Source: Ophiura sarsii
Taxonomy: Eukaryota; Echinodermata; Ophiuroidea; Amphilepidida; Ophiuridae
Direction of reading: 5' to 3'
NCBI GenBank assembly: GCA_035610835.1
Contig: CM069454.1
Coordinates: 66,053,613 to 66,117,612 of the forward strand
DNA: 64,000 bases
A program made the translations under genes and the position numbers. Each line of letters opens with the position of its first letter. Positions within the stretch are counted from its first letter, which is position 1. The notes beneath the pieces are model-generated. The model saw only the letters and a program-made list of their open reading frames with translations. It had not been told where the DNA came from and searched no databases. Of this stretch, positions 22,931 to 33,509 are shown one piece after another.

Positions 22931-23365
22931 GATAATAATAATAATATAATAATATAATAATAATCGGGATTTATATAGCGCCTTTCCAAGATTGATCAAA
23001 GCGCTGTGATTTCGCTGCCACTGGCGAATCATCAGAATCAGATCGCATCAACTATATATATAGGGTGCTGCCAATTCAGGCGCAAACCAATCCGCACTTA
23101 GATTGTAACATCCACCATTTTTCAGTGCAACTCCCCAAATTCCATTGGGTGAAGGATGTTTTTGATAACCGAACCATCTGATCACTGATTTTGAAAGCAG
23201 GAGGAAACCGGAGAACCCGGAGAACCCGCTGAACCCGGAGAAAACCTGCGAGAGCGTGCATGGATCGTGATAAACCAAATGCGCAAAAGCCTGGCCGTGC
23301 ACAGAATTGAACCCGGACTTCATTGGTGCGAGGCGAGGGAACTACCGCTGCGCCAACACGCTCCC
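22931..23365 (-). mobile_element. tRNA-derived SINE
   Basis: On the minus strand the head has a perfect polymerase III A-box, TGGCGCAGCGG (near 23355), and a weaker B-box, GGTTCAATTCT, about 40 nt on. The body follows, with a GGGTTCTCCGGGTTCTCCGG-type block, and the tail reads agcgctttgatcaatcttgg, then gcgctatataaatcccg and an ATT microsatellite. This order (tRNA head, body, simple-repeat tail) is that of a SINE. The tail motif aagcgctttga is shared with the SINE at 42337. Confidence 0.65.
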
Positions 23366-23830
23366 CAATGAGTGATCAGAGATTTGACAGACACCCCCTA
23401 AACACGTATTTCCTCTCAAGCCAACATTCATAATAAAATGAGGTTTTGCCTGTTCCCCCCAATTTGACACTCTAATTGAGTAAAACACCGACAGGACTTT
23501 GTAAAAGTACTCTTTTCTTGAAAGCGGTCGATTTTAGAGCCCTTTAGAGTTTTTAGACCCCTTATCGCGTTATTACTAGCGTAACGCACACCATCTCAAC
23601 TAACACACTTTTTTTTATACTACAGAACAGTTGTGGACCCCGCAATATTTCAGACATCCCTTGTCAGGCCCCAATGGATGGCTATGACGTCATCGGGCGC
23701 ATAGGTTGCGTCGATTTTTCGAAAAGGGGTGGTCAATTTGTTATTAAAATATTACGATCAATTTCCCCAGTTATTTTCTCTTTTAAGTTGTTATTATTTA
23801 AAGGTTAATAATGCATTAGAAAGACAATAA

Positions 23831-24001
23831 AAGATGGACATTTTTGTTTTGGTTGCCGTACTATGATGTTATAAATATATAATGGATGGGTTTGTCCATA
23901 TTTGTTATCATAGTTCAACATCCACGACTCAAAATATGGATAAACCTATCCACTGTCACACCATAGTACGGCAACCAAAACAAAATGTCCATCTTTTATT
24001 T
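23831..24001. mobile_element. 170-bp foldback MITE
   Basis: Arms contain aataaaagatggacattttt and ggttgccgtactatg as inverted repeats around a short spacer, with further pairing of tggatgggtttgtccatat. No coding capacity. Confidence 0.75.
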
Positions 24002-24130
24002 TCGAATTTGGTGTGGTCATGCATGCTTACAGTGTAATAGCCGGATGCTCAGAGTCTAGTTCTAGTCATAGATCCTCTGACAACCCCAAACCAGTGTCCA
24101 TCCGAGGGCGGCTTACCGAATCACATAGAT

Positions 24131-24518
24131 CAAGCGTGTGCAACCTGCGGTCCGCCGGCCTCTAATCTGCGGCCCGCGAAGCAGTCCCAAAATTCCAATT
24201 GATGCGGCCCGTTTTAACCAGAACTCCCAAGGTTACACAAATGGCGGATTAATTTAGTGGTTTGCTCCCTTTTTAGGGTGACCCGCTGTATTTAGTAAAG
24301 TAACTCGAGGCGTGATTGCGTGTTAAAATCCTTGGTTAAAATGGCGCTTGCAGCAGCAACAGCGAGTAAAAAGAGGAAATTACACGTAGAGACGCAGGTA
24401 TTACTCATATTACCCCTGCTCCGGACGTCATTTGGAATGTTTGACAATCACTGCGGCCCGTGAATGGATCTCAAAATCACAATGAGGCCGTGATGGTAGA
24501 AAAGGTTGCACATGCTTG
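24131..24518 (+). mobile_element. Non-autonomous hAT element with transposase start remnant
   Basis: The ends CAAGCGTGTGCAACCT and AGGTTGCACATGCTTG are inverted repeats, flanked by a perfect 8-bp duplication ACATAGAT (24123-24130 and 24519-24526), as expected for hAT transposons. Inside, an ATG near 24341 opens MALAAATASKKRKLHVETQ, which resembles the basic N-terminus of hAT transposases of the ZBED/GTF2IRD2 type before the frame ends. The rest of the transposase is missing, so this 388-bp copy is a deletion derivative. Confidence 0.75.
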
Positions 24519-24526
24519 ACATAGAT

Positions 24527-25089
24527 CCTCTGACTTTTCAATCCAGACTATGCAGTGTCCGTCCGAAGGCGGCTTTTTTGCCGCCCGATTGTGAGGATCT
24601 GTGCTGTTGAAACTTGTTGTATGTACCGTGTAGTATTTTGAGCCGTACACCCTAATATATATTCACATACCATTTATAAAGCGATTAATACAATTAGGCT
24701 ACAATATTGTTCAGGGCTGATTAAAAGTCTAGCCTAACAGGCCTTACTATAGATGAGGTGACCGTTGTTTACATCCAATGTTTATCAACAAACGCAACGG
24801 GCGAAGGGACTGGACTGTCGATACACGCTTGAGGGAACAGCATATGACCACAACACTGTCCACTATGCCGTATTGCCCTTTATAATGCTTTGGCGCGAGT
24901 TTTAAAAGCACGGGTCTTAAACAAAACATGATGCGCGCGCAAACTGCCAGGCAAAGAACAATAGCAACTAGCCACGTTTTGCCCGGTGTGACGTCACCTG
25001 TCACCCCATCTATAAACTAAGAGGTTCTGTGAATAAGCATGAAATTCCATGGAAAAAGTCAATGGCAACATGTATACTCAACTAACCTC
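24527..25089. other. No recognised feature
   Basis: Includes a second ccatccgagg/ccgtccgaagg-type phrase near 24560 repeating one at 24098, and a minus-strand open frame at 24747-25004 without domain features. Nothing firm. Confidence 0.4.
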
Positions 25090-25213
25090 AATGCACCCAC
25101 TCAAGTGCAGCAGAGCGGCATATGATCACTATGGTATAGGATTATAAGTTTAATGCACCCACTCAAGTGCAGCAGAGCGGCATATGATCACTATGGTATA
25201 GGATTATAAGTTC
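25090..25213. repeat. 62-bp tandem duplication
   Basis: Two nearly identical head-to-tail copies of a unit starting aatgcacccactcaagtgca. Confidence 0.9.
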
Positions 25214-25324
25214 AATAGACCCAAACAAAAACAATTGCCATTCGATCGTCACAATCATGGCGCAAGATAGTCTATTCAAAAGAAGTATGTCACTAAAATA
25301 TGACAAGTGGTCATATGCTCTGGT

Positions 25325-25783
25325 GCACGTGTGTGACACGCCTATAGAGTCTTTTTACTCCTATAGAGTCCACACAGCATTCGTCTCGCATTCTGTGGGG
25401 TTAGATCCAGATTAGATTTATTCCGTTAGCGCCCTCAACTAGTTTAAGATTGTAGGATATCCAATTTATAGTTTAAGCTTGTGCCATCCTTGTTTTTACC
25501 TCCATCCTTGTTTTTACCTCCATCCTTGTTTTTACCTCCATCCTTGCTTTTACCTCCCCGACCACCAACCCCCTGAGTGTTTTGGCATACAATTATGTAT
25601 CAATATGATTTCCAAGGTGTCTAATCTAAAATACGTATACTGTACGTATTTTATATTTGTACGTAATCTTAAACTAGTGTTATTGAGATTTATTCCGTTG
25701 AGGGCGCTAACGGAATAAATCTAATCTGTGCTGTGTGGACTCTATAGGAGTAAAAAGACTCTATAGGCGTGTCATACACGTGT
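25325..25783. mobile_element. Foldback element with internal 18-bp tandem repeat
   Basis: Inverted ends of about 55 bp contain cacgtgtgtgacacgcct and ctatagagtctttttactcc. Inside them lie a second set of inverted ends (attagatttattccgttagc, family A) and a core with four tandem copies of tccttgtttttacctcca (25484-25557). It may be a family A element inserted in, or carried by, another foldback element. Confidence 0.7.
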
Positions 25784-25831
25784 GACATGAGACTGCAGTT
25801 GAGTATGCCACTACGCTTTGTCGGGTAACTA

Positions 25832-25870
25832 CGAGGGTCATTCAAAAAGTTCTACCTCCTTCCTCATAAC
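25832..25870. mobile_element. Left-end relic of the mariner-like element
   Basis: CGAGGGTCATTCAAAAAGTT after a TA dinucleotide, followed by ctacctcct, matches the left terminus of the elements at 376 and 51290. The rest of the element is absent. Confidence 0.65.
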
Positions 25871-26450
25871 TTCGTACATGTTGTTCACCAATGCACTTTA
25901 TAGACCTTTAAAGACCCGCAACCATACCTATAATTCCTACTCAAAATCATTACCATTCCCTTGATATATGTAACTCTCGTCTATTTAACTCGAATGTACC
26001 CGAATGAACTATGAACTAAAAGATCATTCACACAAATTCGGCATTTTTGTTTTTTATTATAAAGCGTATCATCGCTCCGTGATAGTAAACACCAATTATT
26101 ATTCATGGGACGTTGATTTGCATATAGGTCAATAATGAGGTTAGCGAGTGTGCGCACTAACCATGCTAACGTTCAAGAAACGATAGATTTTGACACCTGA
26201 GACATTACATTGAAATATATATATAAAAAGGTCTCTGAATTACAATTACTACTGTTTCAATTTTACTCCGACTTGACAGTCACACATTCTGTAACACACA
26301 ACAGATGTGGGATAATTGTGAACTTTTGGGTTATGGTCGAACGATCCGTAGGAAGCACTGTTACTTTATCATGAACTTGTCGTCGGAATAAAAAGTAAAA
26401 CCCATAACCTCTTTTCCTTTCAACGGTGTTGTTAGGATCCCTCGGGTTAT
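25871..26450. other. No recognised feature
   Basis: AT-rich sequence. A minus-strand frame continues from the minisatellite to about 26263 and could be residual coding sequence of the decayed gene at 26664-27304, but no motif supports it. Confidence 0.35.
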
Positions 26451-26451
26451 G

Positions 26452-26667
26452 GACCCCTTCTTGCACCCCCTTCTTGCACCCCTTCTTCCACCCCCTTCTT
26501 CCACCCCTTCTTCCACCCCTTCGTCCACCCCTTCTTCCACCCCCTTCTTCTACCCCTTCTTCCACCCCCTTCTTCCACCCCCTTCTTTCACCCCCTTCTT
26601 CCATCCCCTTCTTCCACCCCTTCTTCCATCCCTTCTTCCACCCCCTTGTTCTACCCCCTTCTTCCAC
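26452..26667. repeat. 13-16 bp minisatellite, (cttcttccacccc)n
   Basis: About 216 bp of variable cttcttccaccccc units. It sits where the reading frame of the decayed zinc-finger protein ends, and all four overlapping open frames on both strands are artefacts of its composition. Confidence 0.9.
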
Positions 26668-27304
26668 CCTCCAAAATTGTTCCGATGTTTAATCACGACT
26701 CTTTTAACGGCAGTGGATATGTCTATTCCCTTGTCTATCTTTTCCTCGATGTCAGCGAGTATCTCCTGGTGAGTACTATCGTCTTTCAGCTCGATATTTC
26801 GAATCAAAAAAGTCCTGTAGTTATACAAAAAAGAAACGTTTGACGCCCCACAGAGTTTTCATATTGGCCATTTTCTTCGCATCCTCTTCATTCATACTAG
26901 CTAGAGTATACTTTTCTTATTTATCAGTCCACGCATCATTTATGTCTTCTATGGCATGCGCATGCCAATTCCGATACGCTGCATTGTCTTCCAGTTCATC
27001 GCTATACATTTCCTCGTCAGAATTTGAAGACTCATCTTTGTTATTTTCATTGTTCCCTTCTTCCTCGTCGGAAGAGTCCCTTTTCGGATTCAGAATAACT
27101 GGATTGTCCTGATTCAGAAATATCTATTTCGGAATCATTGTCGATTGATTCCTCTTCAGAGTGCATCGTGTTTTGGTGCTTTTGTAGATCGTTTCTCCTT
27201 GCGAAGCCTTCATCGCAAAGTGAACAGGCATGGGGGCGTGCTACCGAATACATGTTAACGCTTTGAAGTGTTGGGTCTATATGACAAGAAATTGGGTAAA
27301 TCAA
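26664..27304 (-). pseudogene. Decayed C2H2 zinc-finger protein fragment
   Basis: The minus strand first reads HACSLCDEGFARRNDLQKH then QNTMH, a C2H2 zinc finger (C-x2-C-x12-H-x4-H), followed by an acidic serine-rich tail (EEESIDNDSEIDIS). After a frame change near 27070 the sense continues as SSDEEEGNNENNKDE and YRNWHAHAIEDINDAW, meets a TAA near 26921, and after another frame change near 26830 continues as YNYRTFLIRNIELKDD and GIDISTAVKRVVIKHRNN before running into the minisatellite. Consistent amino-acid style across three frames suggests one broken gene. The source is unknown; it could be a host gene copy or mobile-element cargo. Confidence 0.5.
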
Positions 27305-27673
27305 TTCTTACATTGAAGAACTCGAACGCATTCCACGACGCATTGACGCATTTGGCGACGCATTGACACCTTAATGAAATAAAGACCATTCCATCCATTG
27401 ATGAAAATAAGTGATTATGAATATAAATTATCATATATTTCCATCGTGTATGATGGAATAATCATATCAAGGAAAGTATATCACATTTTGTTCGATTCCA
27501 TATTATGTATGAACGATTAGAAATTCCGTACGTGAAGATGTTAGAAATCCAATGGAAAAATACAGTAAGACACCTTAATGGAATAGAGACTTTCCATCCA
27601 TTGATGAAAATAAGTGGCATAAAATGATACACCATTTTCTAATATGCAAACGTTTAAAAAAAATGAAACAGCA

Positions 27674-27755
27674 CGTAGTCAGCAGGATTCGAACCTGCGC
27701 GGGGAGACCCCGATATATTTCTAGTCTATCGCCTTAACCGCTCGGCCTTGACTGT
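27674..27755 (-). tRNA. tRNA-Ser(AGA), copy 1, imperfect
   Basis: An 82-nt serine-type tRNA with anticodon AGA in loop CTAGAAA, a long variable arm (GGGG/CCCC stem) and T-loop TTCGAAT. The first two acceptor pairs fail (A1-C72 and C2-A71) because the 5' end reads ACAGTCA where the 3' side needs GTAGTCA. There is also a G-A mismatch in the anticodon stem. A T-run follows about 13 nt past the 3' end. Function is doubtful. Confidence 0.75.
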
Positions 27756-28106
27756 ACTCATTAAGCCGATTACATTCATTCGTTCAATTTTCATAAAAAT
27801 ATGGCAAATATGTTGATACATTTTACCAAATTATAAAGTTAGCAGGCAGAGTTAAACAACTAAAATGTCAAGTTATCTAGCTTCGGTCAACATTGAGAAA
27901 CGTCGGTTTGACCGATTAATAATTTCGATCTCGAGATGGTCGAGGGTCGAGTAGCTTTTCTATGTAATATGATCAACTGCCAGACTTTAGGAGATCTTCA
28001 TTATTAGTAGATGCCCCTAATTACACAATTGACTTATTTGTGCAAAATATGGTAATAATGTTTTCAACATCGCTTCTTATCTCTATTGTCTTTGATTACC
28101 ACATGT

Positions 28107-28174
28107 CTTTAAGGACTCGAACCCTTGGCCCTCAGATTAAAAGTCTGATGCTCTACCAACTGAGCTAACCGGGC
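28107..28174 (-). pseudogene. tRNA-Lys pseudogene (3' acceptor lost)
   Basis: The 5' half, anticodon arm (CTTTTAA loop) and T-loop are as in the intact copies, but the 3' acceptor strand is replaced by unrelated sequence (the plus strand reads catgtctttaagg where intact copies read cgcccagtaaggg) and the T-stem has lost a pair. Confidence 0.8.
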
Positions 28175-28433
28175 TTGACAATGTTTGAAAAATTGGTTAG
28201 GATTTTAACTCTATTGCAAAACTGGGTAAGATATATTGTTACGAAGCTGTTGCAATAGTTGCTTTATTTAGAAGCATTATGACACTAGACTCAATATTAT
28301 GTTTGAACTATTAGAAATTCCGTACATGAATATGTTAGAAATCCAATGGAAACAATTGCAGTAAGACACTTTTAATGGAATAAGTTCGGCCATGACTACT
28401 CATTAGGGAGATTTTATTCATTCGTTCAATTAT

Positions 28434-28760
28434 CAGAAAGGCGGGCAAATATGTTGATACATTTTACCAAATTATTAAGTTAGGCAGGCAGAGTTAAACA
28501 ACTAAAATGTCGAGTTATCTAGCTTCGATCAAAATTCAGAAACATCGGTTTGACCGATTAATAATTTCGATCTCGAGATGGACGAGGGTCGAGTAGATTT
28601 TCTGTATAATAAATATTAAGTTAGGCAGGCAGAGTTAAATAACTTAAATGTCAAGTTATCTAGCTTCGATCAAAATTCAGAAACGTTGGTTTGACCGATT
28701 AATAATTTCGATCTCGAGGTGGTCGAGGGTCGAATAGCTTTGGTATGTACTAATGCAACA
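28434..28760. repeat. Duplicated spacer block in the tRNA array
   Basis: The spacer segment from attaagttaggcaggcagag to cgagggtcgagta occurs twice head to tail, and the tRNA-Ser expected before it is missing. This accounts for two consecutive tRNA-Lys copies. Confidence 0.75.
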
Positions 28761-29051
28761 TGATCAACTGCAAGACTTAAGGAGATCTTCATTATTAGTG
28801 GATGTCCCTAATTACACAATTGACTTATTTGTGTACAATATGGTAATAATGTTTTCAACATCGCTTCTTATCTCTATAGGTGTATTTGTCTCTGATCCTC
28901 ATAATATGTCTTATTAGTGGTTTCGCATATTTACACATTTGAGCTATATAAGCAAAACATTGGTAACCATTTCGGCAATATAGTTGAAGTGTTGTCTGTT
29001 ATGCTTAAACCCGTTATGTATCATATTTCCTTGAGAAAGAAAAAGTGAATA

Positions 29052-29124
29052 CGCCCAGTAAGGGACTCGAACCCTTGGCCCTCAGATTAAAAGTCTGATG
29101 CTCTACCAACTGAGCTAACCGGGC
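29052..29124 (-). tRNA. tRNA-Lys(TTT), intact
   Basis: 73 nt with a fully paired acceptor stem (one G-U), D-stem GCTC/GAGC, anticodon stem TCAGA/TCTGA, loop CTTTTAA with anticodon TTT, and T-loop TTCGAGT. No encoded CCA, as in eukaryotes. A TTTTT polymerase III terminator follows within about 10 nt on the minus strand. Confidence 0.95.
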
Positions 29125-29611
29125 TTGACAATGTTTAAAAAATTGGTTAGGATTTTAACTCTATTGCACAACTGGGTAAGCTATGTTGTTACGAAGCAGT
29201 TGCACTATTTAGAAACATAGTGACACTATTGAAAAATGCTGAGTAGCATTTCATGTCAAACTCATCTTTGCTTTCACATCTCATTAATTGTATTCTATAT
29301 GGCTATGTACCGAGTAAGTCCATTACAATGTACACATAAAAATAATTTACTATGATTATGAATATAAATTATCAAATACTTCCATCGTGTATGATGGAAT
29401 AATCATATCAAGGAAGGCATATCACACATGTTCGATTCTATATTATGTATGAACGATTAGAAATTCCGTACATAAAGATGTTAGAAATCCAATGGAAAAA
29501 TACAGTAAGACACCTAAATGGAATAGAGACTTTCCATCCATTGATGAAAATAAGTGGCATAAAATGATACTCCATTTTCTAATATGCAAACGTTTAAAAA
29601 ATGAAACAGCA

Positions 29612-29693
29612 CGTAGTCAGCAGGATTCGAACCTGCGCGGGGAGACCCCGATATATTTCTAGTCTATCGCCTTAACCGCTCGGCCTTGACTGT
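29612..29693 (-). tRNA. tRNA-Ser(AGA), copy 2, imperfect
   Basis: Identical in sequence to copy 1 at 27674, with the same two unpaired acceptor positions and the same anticodon-stem mismatch, so the two units share a recent common copy. Confidence 0.75.
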
Positions 29694-30205
29694 ACTCATT
29701 AAGCCGATTACATTCATTCGTTCAAATGTCAGAAAGGCGGGCAAATATGTTGATACATTTTAATAATTATTAAGTTAGGCAGGCAAAGTTAAACAACCAA
29801 AATTTCAAGTTATCTGGTTTCGATCAAAATTCAGAAACGTCGGTTTGACCGATTAATAATTTCGATCTCGAGGTGGTCGAGGGTCGAATAGCTTTACTAT
29901 GTAATAATGCAATATGATCAACTGCAAGACTTAAGGAGATCTTCATTATAAGTAGATGCCCTTAATTACACATTTGACTTATTTGAGCAAAATATGGTAA
30001 TATTTTTTTCAACCTCGCTTCTTATCTCTATAGGTGTATTTGTCTCTGATCCTCATAATATGTCTTATTAGTGGTATCGCATATTTACACATTTCAGCTA
30101 TTTTAGCAAAACATTGGTAACCACTTTGACAATATTGTTAAAGTGTTGTATGTTATGCTTAAACCTGTTATGTATCACATTCCTTTGAGAAAGAAAAAGT
30201 TAATA

Positions 30206-30278
30206 CGCCCAGTAAGGGACTCGAACCCTTGGCCCCGAAATTAAAAGTGTGGTGATCTACCAACTGAGCTTACCGGGC
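30206..30278 (-). pseudogene. tRNA-Lys pseudogene (stems disrupted)
   Basis: Keeps the length, TTT anticodon loop, T-arm and acceptor stem, but the anticodon stem has two mismatches (CCACA opposite TTTCG) and the D-stem one (GCTC opposite GATC). Probably non-functional. Confidence 0.75.
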
Positions 30279-30606
30279 TTGATAATGTTTGAAAAATTGG
30301 TTAGGATTTTAACTCAATTGGTTAGGATTTTAACTCTATTACACAACCTGGTAAGATATATTGTTACGAAGCAGTTGCAATAGTTGCTTTATTTAGAAGC
30401 ATTGTGACACTGTTGAAAATTGCTGAGTAGCATTTCATATCAAACTCATCTTGCTTTCATATCTCATTAATTGTATTCTATATGACTGTATATCGAGTAA
30501 GTCCTTTACAATGTACACATATAAATATATCACTATAATTATGAATATAAATTATCAATTACTTCCATCGTGTATGATGGAATAATCATATCAAGGAAAG
30601 CATATT

Positions 30607-31990
30607 GTCATGCTTGTTTTATTAGATATGTCAGCGGCCTTCGATACTATCGATCACAAAGTTCTTGCTAATAGGCTCAATAGTGAATACGGTATCGACG
30701 GCTGTGTTTTAAGCTGGTTCAATTCTTATATTACTAATCGTACTAGTAGAGTTTGTGTTTTAGATAGTTACTCATCTGTTCATCCACTGAAATACGGTGT
30801 TCCACAAGGGTCAGTTGCTGGTCCACCGATTTTTACCCTGTATTCCAAACCTGTGACTGCCATTCTGCGCCGCTTTAATGTTCCTTACCACGTGTATGCT
30901 GACGACACCCAAATGTACGTTAGTTTTGATCCGAAAGTGCCTGGTGACTTCGACGATGCGCAGAGCAGACTAACGATGTGCATTGCCGAGGTGGGGAAAT
31001 GGATGTTGGCAAACAAGCTCAAGCTGAATGACACTAAAACTGAGTTTATCCTCATTTCCTCGCCTCGACAGGTAGATTTGTTGTCTGAGGTTAACTTGAA
31101 GATCGGTGAATCTGTGATTGACCCTTCCCCCTCCATCAGAAATTTAGGAGTTACATTTGACAGCTTTCTCAAAATGGATCTGCAGGTCAGTTCCATATGT
31201 CGTACGGTTAATTTTCACCTGCGGAACATTCGTCGTATCCGTCGTTTTATTGATCACGATACTTGTGCACATGCGGTGAGGTCTTTAGTCCTCTCTCGGC
31301 TGGATTATGGCAACTCTCTTTTAGGTGGCATTTCTAAATTTAATGTTCAGCGCCTGCAAAAACTTCAAAATCGTGCTGCGCGTCTAGTCTTTTGTAAAAA
31401 TAGACGCACAAGTGCTGAACCACTCTTGCGGAAGCTTCATTGGTTGCCTATCCAGCAGAGAATTGACTTCAAGATCTTGCTGCATGTGTACAATGGTGTA
31501 CATAATCTGGGGCCTACCTATTTATCTCAGATTTTGATGCCGTATGTCTGTCCAAGAGCTGGTTTGAGATCTTCCAACGACACTTTCCGCCTTGTTGTAC
31601 CTTTCAACAAACATACTAAGACTGAAACCGCTTTCTCATATATCGGTCCAAGGCTGTGGAATGATCTCCCACTCTCCATACGCACCGCATGCAGTGTCAA
31701 ATCTTTTAAAAAGATGCTTAAAACTCATCTATTTCCGAAGGTGTAATTTGTTGGTCAATTTCGGATGCAAATGCACCCTTTTATAAAATAATGTGTGTGT
31801 TTTTTAATCCATGCTTTTTAATGCTTAAATTGTATCTGTATATTATTACATTGTATATTTAATTATTTTTTAACCTATCTTTAATGTATTTTGTACTTTG
31901 ATTGGTATTTTTTATTATGCTTATCTTTTATATTATATAATTCCTGTACAGCGCATTGATCGTGTTTTTGGAAATGCGCTTAATAAATCA
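30607..31990 (+). mobile_element. 5'-truncated CR1/L2-like LINE insertion
   Basis: Compared with the same spacer at 33092-33115, this block is inserted between gcatat and cacatc, leaving catat on both sides as a likely 5-bp target duplication. The 3' end reads aataaatcacgttttcatt and a short CATT repeat, a simple-repeat tail of the CR1/L2 kind. The 5' part with the endonuclease is missing. The reverse transcriptase frame is open, so the insertion is young relative to the array. Confidence 0.85.
30610..31746 (+). CDS. Reverse transcriptase of a CR1/L2-like LINE (partial)
   Basis: A 378-codon open frame covering the later part of a non-LTR reverse transcriptase. It starts in the finger/palm region with DMSAAFDTIDH, then GVPQGSVAGPP (motif B', where L before GP is usual), the catalytic YADDTQMYV with its two aspartates, a KLNDTKTEF block, and the C-terminal thumb-like region RLDYGNSLLGG, LQNRAARLV, LHWLPIQQRIDFK and RLWNDLP, ending near LKTHLFP. 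These features are those of the CR1/L2 group. The endonuclease and first RT motifs are absent by 5' truncation. The ATG used is only the first in the frame and not a true start. No in-frame stop or frameshift is seen. Confidence 0.85.
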   Translation: MLVLLDMSAAFDTIDHKVLANRLNSEYGIDGCVLSWFNSYITNRTSRVCVLDSYSSVHPLKYGVPQGSVAGPPIFTLYSKPVTAILRRFNVPYHVYADDTQMYVSFDPKVPGDFDDAQSRLTMCIAEVGKWMLANKLKLNDTKTEFILISSPRQVDLLSEVNLKIGESVIDPSPSIRNLGVTFDSFLKMDLQVSSICRTVNFHLRNIRRIRRFIDHDTCAHAVRSLVLSRLDYGNSLLGGISKFNVQRLQKLQNRAARLVFCKNRRTSAEPLLRKLHWLPIQQRIDFKILLHVYNGVHNLGPTYLSQILMPYVCPRAGLRSSNDTFRLVVPFNKHTKTETAFSYIGPRLWNDLPLSIRTACSVKSFKKMLKTHLFPKV

Positions 31991-32199
31991 CGTTTTCATT
32001 CATTCATTCATATCACATCATATTATGTATGAACGATTAGAAATGCCGTACATGAAGATGTTAGAAATCCAATAATAAAAATACAATACGACACTTTAAT
32101 GGAATAGAGACCATTCCATCCATTGATGAAAATATATAAGTGGCATAACATTTTACACCATTTTCTAATATGCAAATGTTTAAAAAAAATAAAGCAGCA

Positions 32200-32236
32200 C
32201 GTAGTCAGCAGGATTCGAACCTGCGCAGGGAGACCC
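32200..32236 (-). pseudogene. tRNA-Ser fragment (3' half only)
   Basis: The T-arm and 3' acceptor strand match the other tRNA-Ser copies, then the sequence jumps at the variable arm to spacer (cgtttatattcattcg). A deletion removed the 5' half. Confidence 0.85.
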
Positions 32237-32720
32237 TCGTTTATATTCATTCGTTCAATTGTCAGAAAGGCGGGCAAATATGTTGATACATACCAAATTA
32301 TTAAGTTAGGCAGGCAAAGCTAAACAACCAAAATTTCAAGTTATCTGGTTTCGATCAAAATTCAGAAACGTCGGTTTGACCGATTAATCATTTCGATCTC
32401 GAGGTGGTCGAGGGTCGAATAGCTTTACTATGTAATAATGCAATATGATCAACTGCAAGACTTAAGGAAATCTTCATTATTAGTAGATGCCCTTAATTAC
32501 ACATTTGACTTATTTCAGCAAAATATAGTAATAATGTTTTCAACATCGCTTTTTATCTCTATAGGTGTATTTGTCTCTGATCCTCATAACATGTCTTATT
32601 AGTGGGTTCGCATATGTACACATTTATGCTATTTTAGCAAACCATTGGTAACCACTTTGACAAAATTGTTGAAGTGTTGTCTGTTTGCTAAAATACTATT
32701 GAAGAAGAAAAAAGTCCATA

Positions 32721-32793
32721 CGCCCAGTAAGGGACTCGAACCCTTGGCCCTCAGATTAAAAGTCTGATGTTCTACCAACTGAGCTAACCGGGC
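32721..32793 (-). tRNA. tRNA-Lys(TTT), one D-stem mismatch
   Basis: Identical to the intact copies except for one change that makes D-stem GAAC instead of GAGC (a C-A mismatch). Anticodon TTT, T-arm and acceptor stem are unchanged, and a T-run terminator follows. May still work. Confidence 0.85.
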
Positions 32794-33280
32794 TTGACAA
32801 TGTTTGAACAATTGCTTAGGATTTCCCCTCTATTGCACAACTGGGTAAGATTGTTACGAAGCAGTTGCAATAGTTGCTCTATTTAGAAGCATTGTGACAC
32901 TTATTGAAAAATGCTGACTAGCATTTCATATCAAACTCATCTTTGCTTTCACATCTCATCAATGGTAATCTAGAAGACTATGTATCGAGTAAGTCCTTTA
33001 CAATGTACACATAAAAATATATCACTATAATTATGAATATAAATTATCAAATACTTCCATCGTGTATGATGGAATAATCATATCAAGGAAAGCATATCAC
33101 ATCATATTATGTATGAACGATTAGAAATTCCGTACATAAAGATGTTAGAAATCCAATGATAAAAATACAGTGAGACACCTTAATGGAATAGAGACCATTC
33201 CATCCATTGATGAAAATAAGTGGCATAAAATTATACACCATTTTCTAATATGCAAACGTTTAAACAAAAATGAAGCAGAA

Positions 33281-33362
33281 CGTAGTCAGCAGGATTCGAA
33301 CCTGCGCAGGGAGAACCCATTAGATTTCTAGTCTATCACCTTAACCGCTCGGCCATGACTAC
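33281..33362 (-). tRNA. tRNA-Ser(AGA), best-preserved copy
   Basis: 82 nt with a fully complementary acceptor stem (GTAGTCA with TGACTAC), anticodon AGA in CTAGAAA, a long variable arm and T-loop TTCGAAT. Only the outermost anticodon-stem pair fails (A-A). Of the serine copies here this is the most likely to be expressed. The MITE at 33370 inserted 8 bp upstream of its 5' end. Confidence 0.88.
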
Positions 33363-33369
33363 TCATTAA

Positions 33370-33509
33370 GGGAGCACATCAAAACTCGACCGCACGGAAA
33401 CCGCCGGTTCCGTTCGGTTGCAGCCGGTTTCTATTGTTCTAAACAATGATATATGGTCCAACCGGGCGGAACCGGCGGTTGTCGCGCGGTCGAGTTTTGA
33501 TGTGCTCCC
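33370..33509. mobile_element. 140-bp palindromic MITE inside the tRNA array, copy 1
   Basis: Perfect ends GGGAGCACATCAAAACTCG and complement, with an almost fully palindromic interior (ccgccggttccg / cggaaccggcgg). TAA lies on both sides (33367-33369 and 33510-33512); array units without the element show a single taagg here. GGG ends and a 3-bp T-A-A duplication are compatible with PIF/Harbinger, though copy 2 at 52401 is flanked by TAAA. Confidence 0.85.

Noticed and set aside
26263..26772. Several open frames rich in P, S and T or in G, K and R
   Set aside because: All run through the 13-16 bp minisatellite and show its period; only the part left of 26667 on the minus strand has no repeat, and it lacks motifs.
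30885..31196. Minus-strand frame inside the LINE
   Set aside because: Shadow of the reverse transcriptase frame on the other strand.
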